This document shows, in pieces, positions 5,131-9,482 of a stretch of DNA of 9,482 nucleotides. The position numbers and the translations under genes are program-made. The stretch is from positions 1-9,482 of the forward strand of contig CAADUS010000211.1 in NCBI GenBank assembly GCA_900752275.1, given 5' to 3'. The notes beneath the pieces are model-generated. The model saw only the letters and a list, made by a program, of their open reading frames with translations. It was not told the origin of the DNA and ran no database searches. How positions within the stretch are numbered: position 1 is the first letter of the stretch; every line of letters starts with the position of its first letter. This DNA is from an uncultured Collinsella sp. (GTDB lineage Bacteria; Actinomycetota; Coriobacteriia; Coriobacteriales; Coriobacteriaceae).

Positions 5131-6465
5131 TTAGTCCTCCATGCCGAGGTCAATCGTCGTGCCTTCGAACACCTTGTTGACGGTGCGGACGGCGCACATC
5201 TTGCCGCACATGGTGCAGGTGCCCTCGGTGGCGGCGGGGGATTCCTCGTAGCGCTTCTTGCCGGTGACCGGGTCGAGCGCGCACTTCCACATGGCGTCCC
5301 AGTCGAGCTTGCGGCGTGCCTGACCCATCTTGTCGTCCATGTCGCGGGCGTGGGGCACCTTTTTGGCGATATCGGCGGCGTGTGCGGCGATCTTGGTGGC
5401 CATGAGGCCGTCGAGCACGTCCTGGGCGTTGGGCAGGCACAGGTGTTCGGCGGGCGTCACGTAGCACAGGAAGTCGGCGCCCGAGCTCGCGGAGATAGCG
5501 CCGCCGATGGCTGCGGTGATGTGGTCGTAACCCACGCCGATATCGGTCACCAGCGGCCCGAGCACATAGAACGGAGCATTGTGGCACAGGCGCTTCTGCA
5601 GTTTCATGTTGGCGGCGATCTCGTCGAGCGCCATGTGGCCCGGTCCCTCGACCATAACCTGGACGCCGGCGGCCCAGGCGCGCTTGCACAACTTGCCGAG
5701 CTCAATCATCTCGGCGGTCTCGGTGGCGTCGTTGGAATCGTAGAGACAGCCCGGGCGGCAGGAGTCGCCGAGCGAGATGGTCACGTCGTACTCGTGGCAG
5801 ATTTCGAGCACCTCATCGTAGAACTCGTAGAACGGATTCTCGTTGCCGGTGACCTCCATCCATCCAAACAGCAGCGAGCCGCCGCGGCTGACGATGTTCA
5901 TGAGGCGGCCGGTCTCCTTGAAAGTTTTGATGACCGATTTATTGATGCCGCAGTGGATGGTCATAAAGTCCACGCCGTCCTCGGCGTGTGCGCGCACGAC
6001 CTCGAGCAGGTCGTCCTTGGTAAGCTTGACCAGCGGCTTTTCCATGTAGCCGATGGCGTCGTACATGGGGACGGTGCCCACCATGAGCGGCGTCTCGTCG
6101 ATGAGCTGCTGGCGGAACTGGCGTGTCTTGCCCGAGTTGGAGAGGTCCATGATGGCGTCGGCGCCAAAGTCCTCGGCGATCTTAACCTTCTTCCATTCCT
6201 CGGCGGCATCGGCCTTGTCGCCCGAGATGCCCAAGTTCACGTTGACCTTGGTGGACAGGCCCTCACCGACGCCAAAGGCGCGCATGCCCTTTTTGATGTG
6301 CACGATGTTGGCGGGAATGGCGATGCGGCCGTCGGCCACGCGCTCGCGGATGTACTCGGGGTCGCGATGCTCGCGCTCGGCGACCTCCTTCATCTGTGGT
6401 GTGATCTGCCCGGCGCGGGCGAAGTCGATTTGCGTGACGAGCTTGGGCTCGGTCTGTGTGCTCAT
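5131..6465 (-). CDS. thiC: Phosphomethylpyrimidine synthase (HMP-P synthase)
   Basis: ThiC, the unusual radical-SAM enzyme that rearranges aminoimidazole ribotide into HMP-P in the cytoplasm. The 444 residues match the short bacterial form, without the extra N-terminal domain of the proteobacterial and plant type. Visible landmarks are NVNLGISGD (75-83), DLSNSGKTRQFRQ (107-119), HCGINKS (171-177), SRGGSL (193-198), SLGDSCRPGC (231-240), VMVEGPGHMALDEI (270-283) and LGPLVTDIGVGYDHITAAIGG (301-322 region). The C-terminal iron-sulfur motif is C417-x2-C420-x3-C424; the classical description is CX2CX4C. The start is ATG 6465, eight nt after GAAGGGAG. A further in-frame ATG at 6489 lies inside the conserved TPP aptamer (TAATGCC) and is not the start. 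Upstream is the TPP riboswitch and downstream is thiD. The long open frame on the opposite strand is a codon-bias artefact. Confidence 0.97.
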   Translation of the reverse strand: MSTQTEPKLVTQIDFARAGQITPQMKEVAEREHRDPEYIRERVADGRIAIPANIVHIKKGMRAFGVGEGLSTKVNVNLGISGDKADAAEEWKKVKIAEDFGADAIMDLSNSGKTRQFRQQLIDETPLMVGTVPMYDAIGYMEKPLVKLTKDDLLEVVRAHAEDGVDFMTIHCGINKSVIKTFKETGRLMNIVSRGGSLLFGWMEVTGNENPFYEFYDEVLEICHEYDVTISLGDSCRPGCLYDSNDATETAEMIELGKLCKRAWAAGVQVMVEGPGHMALDEIAANMKLQKRLCHNAPFYVLGPLVTDIGVGYDHITAAIGGAISASSGADFLCYVTPAEHLCLPNAQDVLDGLMATKIAAHAADIAKKVPHARDMDDKMGQARRKLDWDAMWKCALDPVTGKKRYEESPAATEGTCTMCGKMCAVRTVNKVFEGTTIDLGMED

Positions 6466-6471
6466 TGGCAC

Positions 6472-6565
6472 GGCTCCCTTCGTTGGCATTACCCATATCA
6501 GGTTTGCGGGTCAGGGCGGGCGCGCCCAGTCTCAGCCTGCCGTCTTGTCCTGCAAGCTCCCCGTT
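6472..6565 (-). promoter_or_regulatory. TPP riboswitch (THI element) controlling thiC
   Basis: Minus-strand RNA from about 6564 to 6472 carries the conserved THI-box blocks in order: ACGGGGAGC (6564-6556), GGCTGAGA (6537-6530), CCCTGACCCGC (6517-6507) and ACCTGATATGGGTAATGCC (6503-6485), ending with CGAAGGGAGC. It binds thiamin pyrophosphate. The terminal GAAGGGAG is itself the thiC ribosome site, 8 nt before the ATG, and I see no separate terminator after the aptamer. Control is therefore most likely translational, by sequestering the ribosome site inside the ligand-bound aptamer. Confidence 0.93.
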
Positions 6566-6580
6566 TATGTGGTGGGCTCA

Positions 6581-6586
6581 AGTATA
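6581..6586 (-). promoter_or_regulatory. Candidate -10 box for thiC
   Basis: TATACT on the minus strand would place the transcript start near 6574, about 10 nt before the first conserved block of the TPP aptamer. That spacing suits a riboswitch promoter. No convincing -35 box is visible. Confidence 0.4.
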
Positions 6587-6597
6587 GCTCGAATGGG

Positions 6598-6603
6598 TAC
6601 GAT
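6598..6603 (+). promoter_or_regulatory. Candidate -10 box for the 173-residue gene
   Basis: TACGAT within GGGTACGATTGG (6595-6606) faces right and would give a leader of roughly 27 nt. It matches the GGGTAnnAT motifs before 1167 and 2001 and lies back to back with the thiC -10 candidate. There is no clear -35 box. Confidence 0.28.
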
Positions 6604-6636
6604 TGGCCTAACGAGCGTGCCTGTGAGGAGGCGAAC

Positions 6637-7158
6637 ATGGAAGACAAGCATCTATATCGAGAGACGCAATGGGATGTATCGGCCGAGGAAAGCCGTGCGC
6701 ACCATGGCCTTGTTGCGATCGGTTTTGCGGTGCTTGCCGTGCTGGTGATTGCCTTTTGTATCTGGACGTTTGGTGGTCGCGGCGGCGCTGCATGGGAGTT
6801 CGAGGCTGATGATAGCCTACCGATTATGACGGTGAGGAGTACTGGCGGTAATGCCAATACGCTCGCCGTTCCGGGCGATTATTGGTACCCGCGCGATGAG
6901 TTTGTGCAGTTGCAGCTGAGTGGTGGGTCCATTCCAGGTGAAGAAATCGAACGCGTGACGTTTGACGTGGCGCTCAAAACGCTCACGGTGAAGCTCAAAG
7001 ATCAAGGAGATGTGCCCACGACCATGGATATCGCCCTGACGGAATGGCGTTTGGAGCCTCCGACGGGTGTTGCGGTGTCCGAGGTTGAGCACGTCAAGAT
7101 TGTCTATCAGGACGGTTCGACAAACGGGATTGCAAAGGCCGACGGTCTAGCAGAATAG
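6637..7158 (+). CDS. Single-pass membrane protein of unknown function (173 aa)
   Basis: I do not recognise a named family. The 173 residues comprise a polar cytoplasmic N-terminus (1-23), one strong transmembrane helix (about 25-45, LVAIGFAVLAVLVIAFCIWT) ending in GGRGG, and an extracytoplasmic domain of about 120 residues. The acidic N-terminus without arginine or lysine next to the helix, and the absence of a cleavage motif, suggest an anchor rather than a cleaved signal. The outer domain alternates polar and hydrophobic residues (TVRST, FVQLQLSGG, RVTFDVALKTLTVKL, HVKIVYQDG), which predicts a beta-sandwich type fold. There are no cysteines outside the membrane segment, no sortase signal and no catalytic motif. 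The ATG at 6637 follows an excellent GAGGAGG (6625-6631). The same frame is open far upstream only because it is antisense to thiC. It is divergent from thiC, and its role is unknown. Confidence 0.75.
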   Translation: MEDKHLYRETQWDVSAEESRAHHGLVAIGFAVLAVLVIAFCIWTFGGRGGAAWEFEADDSLPIMTVRSTGGNANTLAVPGDYWYPRDEFVQLQLSGGSIPGEEIERVTFDVALKTLTVKLKDQGDVPTTMDIALTEWRLEPPTGVAVSEVEHVKIVYQDGSTNGIAKADGLAE

Positions 7159-7221
7159 CGGAGTTTTTACCGAATGTCATGAAAGCATGCCGGGGTGGAG
7201 TTCTGCGCTAGCGACAGACTT

Positions 7222-8031
7222 CTAGAATGCCTGCTCGTTGATGAAGGTCAGGCTGTCTGGGGACGAGAGCTCGGGGACATAGCGGTAGCCAAGGTTGAAC
7301 TCGGTAAGACCGGCGGCGTCCTCGACCTTGTTTTCCGCCATCCAGCGGACCATCGAACCGCGTGCCTTTTTGCTGGCGGTCGAGCGCTGGATGGGCTTCC
7401 CGTTGCGGATACCCTCGCCAAAGAGGCATGTGACGGCCGTGGCGTCGCCCGTGAGGTGGGGCAGAACGGCTTTAGCATACTCTACGCTGGCGAGGTTGAC
7501 GATCGTGATGTTTGAGCCTGCCGGGGCGATAGCCCGCGCGAGCTTGTCGCTCCAAAACGCGTAGAGGTCTCGGGCATCGTCGACGGCGAGCTTCGCGCCC
7601 ATCTCCAGCCGATAAGGTTCGACGGCATGAAAGGGGCGTATGCATCCGTAAAGGCCCGAGAGGATCCACAGATGGTCTTGTAGCCATGCGAGCTGCGCGG
7701 CATCCATCACCTCGGGTGCCATGCTCTGGTATTGAATGCCGTGATAGGACATGACGGCGGGGGAGATTCGACGCGCGATATCGGGATCTGCGAGGTCGGT
7801 ATCGCTCAGGACGGGCATAAATTCGTGAAGCGTATCCAGGCACGTTGTAAGCAGCCTGTCGCTCACATTCCATAGCTCCTGCAAGCCGCCGCAGCTTTCA
7901 TTTCGCTCAATATCTAGCAACGCGCGATGCAGTCGAGCCGTCTCGCGCGCAAAGGGCGGAATGCCCAGGACTTCAAAAGCATCTTGGGCCGCGCGCATCT
8001 GCTTGGCGGGCGAAATGATGACCTGCAACAT
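7222..8031 (-). CDS. yaaA: YaaA-family peroxide stress protein (DUF328)
   Basis: A 269-residue YaaA/UPF0246 protein. In E. coli, YaaA is a DNA-binding protein that lowers free intracellular iron and so limits hydroxyl-radical damage during hydrogen peroxide stress. The family landmarks are all present: ISPAK at the N-terminus (6-10), YHGIQYQSM (96-104), LWILSGLYGCIRPFHAVEPYR (121-141), LEMGAKL (142-148), NLASVEYAKAV (179-189), and the basic KKARGSMVRWM segment (221-231) near the proposed helix-hairpin-helix region. Length is within the usual range (about 240-260, slightly long). The ATG at 8031 follows AGAGGAGA (8043-8036, minus strand). It is convergent with the 173-residue gene, and I see no clear terminator in the 63-bp gap. 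Upstream, the terminator hairpin of the aminopeptidase ends only 15 nt before the start, so its own promoter is not obvious. Confidence 0.93.
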   Translation of the reverse strand: MLQVIISPAKQMRAAQDAFEVLGIPPFARETARLHRALLDIERNESCGGLQELWNVSDRLLTTCLDTLHEFMPVLSDTDLADPDIARRISPAVMSYHGIQYQSMAPEVMDAAQLAWLQDHLWILSGLYGCIRPFHAVEPYRLEMGAKLAVDDARDLYAFWSDKLARAIAPAGSNITIVNLASVEYAKAVLPHLTGDATAVTCLFGEGIRNGKPIQRSTASKKARGSMVRWMAENKVEDAAGLTEFNLGYRYVPELSSPDSLTFINEQAF

Positions 8032-8046
8032 GGATTCTCCTCTGCC

Positions 8047-8121
8047 AAAAAAGAAGTTGCGGTGGAATAGTTCTTGTTCGACCTGTCTAAAGGGCTATTT
8101 AGGAACTATTTCACCGCAACT
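8047..8121 (-). terminator. Large hairpin terminator of the aminopeptidase gene
   Basis: AGTTGCGGTGGAATAGTTC (8055-8073) and GAACTATTTCACCGCAACT (8103-8121) are a 19-bp inverted repeat with one imperfect pair. The 29-nt loop contains a nested CTAAA/TTTAG hairpin (8087-8091 with 8098-8102). On the minus strand the stem begins 13 nt after the aminopeptidase stop codon and is followed by TCTTTTTT (8054-8047), a good intrinsic terminator. The size and nested structure exceed an ordinary terminator and suggest a repeat element that has been adopted as one. Confidence 0.8.
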
Positions 8122-8134
8122 GATGAGGGGCTGG

Positions 8135-9482
8135 TTACGCGCGCTCGAGGAAGGCCTTGTAGCCGCGATAGGCCTCGTAGATGTCGGCCTTGTTGGCGAC
8201 CTCCCACAGGGCGTGCATGGACAGGACGGCAACGCCGGAGTCGATGACGTTCATACCGTACTTGGCCATGATGTAGGCGATGGTGCCGCCGCCGCCCGCG
8301 TTGACGCGGCCGAGCTCACAGGTCTGGAAGTCCACGCCTGCCTTGTCCATGATGTCGCGGATGAGGGCCACATACTCGGCGTCGGCGTCGTTGGAACCAC
8401 CCTTGCCGCGGCTGCCCGTGTACTTGTTAAAGCACAGACCGCGACCCATGAAGGCTGCGTTCTTGGTCTCGAACTTGCCGGCGTAGCCCGGGTCGAAGCC
8501 GGCGGACACGTCAGAGGAGAGCATACGGCTGTGGGCGAGTGCACGGCGCAGGGCAAGCGGGCTATCCTCGCCGGCGAGCGTCATGATCTCGGCGACGGTG
8601 TTCTCGAAGAAGCGGCTCGTCATACCGGTGGCACCCACGGAGCCGATCTCCTCCTTGTCGACGATGAGCGTGATGCTCGTGCGCTCCACGTTGGCCACAT
8701 TGATCTGAGCGAGCATGGATGGATAGGCGCAGACACGGTCGTCGTGGCCATAGCCCAGAATCATGGAGCGGTCGAGGCCCATGTCGCGGGCGGGGCCGGC
8801 GGGCACGACCTCGATCTCGGCGGAGAGGAAGTCCTCCTCCTCGACGTCATACTGCTCCTTGAGGATGTCCAGGAACATCTGCTTGACGGGCTCCTTGGGG
8901 GCGTCCTTGTCGTCCTCGTCAAACTTGACGGGGCGGCCGCCCACGATCACGTCGAGGATCTCGGCATCGACGGCGTCCTTGGCAGGCTTGGACATCTGCT
9001 CGCTCGAGAGGTGGATCAGCAGGTCGGAGATGGTAAAGACCGGGTCGTCCGCCTTGTCGCCGATGTTGATGTCGACGGTGGTGCCGTCCTTTTTGCAGAT
9101 GACGCCCACGAGTGCGAGCGGGGAGGCTACCCAGTGGTAGCTCTTGACGCCGCCGTAGTAGTGCGTGTCGAGGTAGGCCATGTCGCCGGCCTCGAAGGCG
9201 GGATTCTGCTTAAGGTCCAGGCGCGGCGAGTCCACGTGGGCGCCCAGGATGTTAAAGCCCTGCTCGAGCGGGGCGGTGCCCAGGTTGACGAGCATAAGGT
9301 CCTTGCCGTGATTGGCGGCGTACACCTTGTCGCCGGCCTTGAGCGCGCGGCCCTCGGAGATCACGGTCTCCAGATTGACGTAGCCCGCCTCCTCGGCCAT
9401 CTTGATGCCGGCCTTGACGCACAGGCGCTCGGTCTTGTTCTCACTCAAAAACTGCTTATAGCCGCGGCAAAGCTCCTCGAGC
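8135..9482 (-). CDS. M18-family zinc aminopeptidase, N-terminus outside the window
   Basis: An M18 metallopeptidase (aspartyl aminopeptidase / aminopeptidase I type) that removes N-terminal residues from peptides in the cytoplasm, usually as a large dodecamer. Two-zinc-site landmarks are in order: LGAHVDSPRLDLK (first His and Asp), GYGHDDRVCAY (Asp), VDKEEIGSVGATG (Glu-Glu), SSDVSAGFDPGY (conserved Asp region), the glycine-rich NAGGGGTIAYI, and SMHALWEVANKAD (last His). An in-frame TTG at 9448 is not the true start, because the frame continues to the edge and reads LEELCRGYKQFLSENKTER there. The YKxFLxxxKTER pattern is the normal N-terminal region of the family. About 449 codons are visible and perhaps 10-30 are missing. 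It is followed by the hairpin terminator at 8047-8121 and then yaaA on the same strand. Confidence 0.95.
   Translation of the reverse strand, partial: LEELCRGYKQFLSENKTERLCVKAGIKMAEEAGYVNLETVISEGRALKAGDKVYAANHGKDLMLVNLGTAPLEQGFNILGAHVDSPRLDLKQNPAFEAGDMAYLDTHYYGGVKSYHWVASPLALVGVICKKDGTTVDINIGDKADDPVFTISDLLIHLSSEQMSKPAKDAVDAEILDVIVGGRPVKFDEDDKDAPKEPVKQMFLDILKEQYDVEEEDFLSAEIEVVPAGPARDMGLDRSMILGYGHDDRVCAYPSMLAQINVANVERTSITLIVDKEEIGSVGATGMTSRFFENTVAEIMTLAGEDSPLALRRALAHSRMLSSDVSAGFDPGYAGKFETKNAAFMGRGLCFNKYTGSRGKGGSNDADAEYVALIRDIMDKAGVDFQTCELGRVNAGGGGTIAYIMAKYGMNVIDSGVAVLSMHALWEVANKADIYEAYRGYKAFLERA

Noticed and set aside
5080..6636. Plus-strand frame open for over 500 codons opposite thiC and continuous with the 173-residue gene
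   Set aside because: It is an antisense shadow of thiC caused by strong G/C third-position bias. It is rich in Gly, His and Val without family motifs, and has no ribosome site at its start. The 173-residue gene begins at its own GAGGAGG.
7159..7221. Shared terminator between the 173-residue gene and yaaA
   Set aside because: Only a 4-bp CATG/CATG stem and a GCTAGC palindrome are visible, and neither is followed by a T-tract.
9446..9448. TTG start codon for the aminopeptidase
   Set aside because: The same frame continues to the window edge and reads YKQFLSENKTER, part of the normal N-terminal region of the family, so the start is outside.

Overview
The window looks like chromosomal DNA from a high-GC, Gram-positive gut-type actinobacterium. 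Coriobacteriia, and Collinsella in particular, is my best guess. The basis is strong G/C bias at third codon positions, GGAGG-type ribosome sites, one promoter that would give a leaderless mRNA, and the overall gene set. The assignment rests on pattern recognition, not a search. There is no phage, insertion sequence, CRISPR array, tRNA or rRNA. It is mostly a housekeeping and accessory-metabolism neighbourhood with compact, structured intergenic regions.

Layout, left to right. (1) 1-498, minus: N-terminal part of a PiT-family phosphate transporter running off the left edge. Its 249-bp divergent gap holds an isolated perfect Shine-Dalgarno sequence with a 3-codon ORF and a leaderless-type promoter facing right. 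(2) 748-1086, plus: a 112-residue protein of unknown function. (3) 1167-1862, plus: a Bax-inhibitor-1/YetJ-like membrane protein with a UUCG-capped terminator. (4) 2001-3134, plus: a TIGR02452/PARG-like macrodomain protein that lacks the usual second glutamate of the QEE signature and carries a long Ala/Glu linker. (5) 3212-3871, plus: a GDSL/SGNH hydrolase resembling the Mycobacterium smegmatis acyltransferase MsAcT. (6) 3872-4123: a convergent gap of about 250 bp with two imperfect copies of an inverted repeat and a long REP-like hairpin. (7) 4124-4954 and 5131-6465, minus: thiD and thiC, the pyrimidine branch of thiamin synthesis, with a TPP riboswitch in front of thiC. (8) 6637-7158, plus: a 173-residue single-pass membrane protein of unknown function. 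(9) 7222-8031, minus: yaaA, peroxide-stress family. (10) 8135-9482, minus: an M18 zinc aminopeptidase running off the right edge, ended by a large hairpin that sits just in front of yaaA.

Functionally, thiC makes HMP-P and thiD phosphorylates it to HMP-PP. The TPP aptamer ends in the thiC ribosome site, so thiamin pyrophosphate should shut off translation directly. The other genes appear to be mostly independent units. Two of them (the SGNH hydrolase and yaaA) have a strong intrinsic-terminator hairpin ending less than 20 nt before the start codon, which leaves almost no room for a private promoter.

The best leads for something undescribed are the catalytically altered PARG-like protein and the family of intergenic hairpins: two tandem wobble-paired repeats, the REP-like hairpin at 4073-4109, and the 67-bp hairpin at 8055-8121. 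I did not find a clear new multi-gene system.
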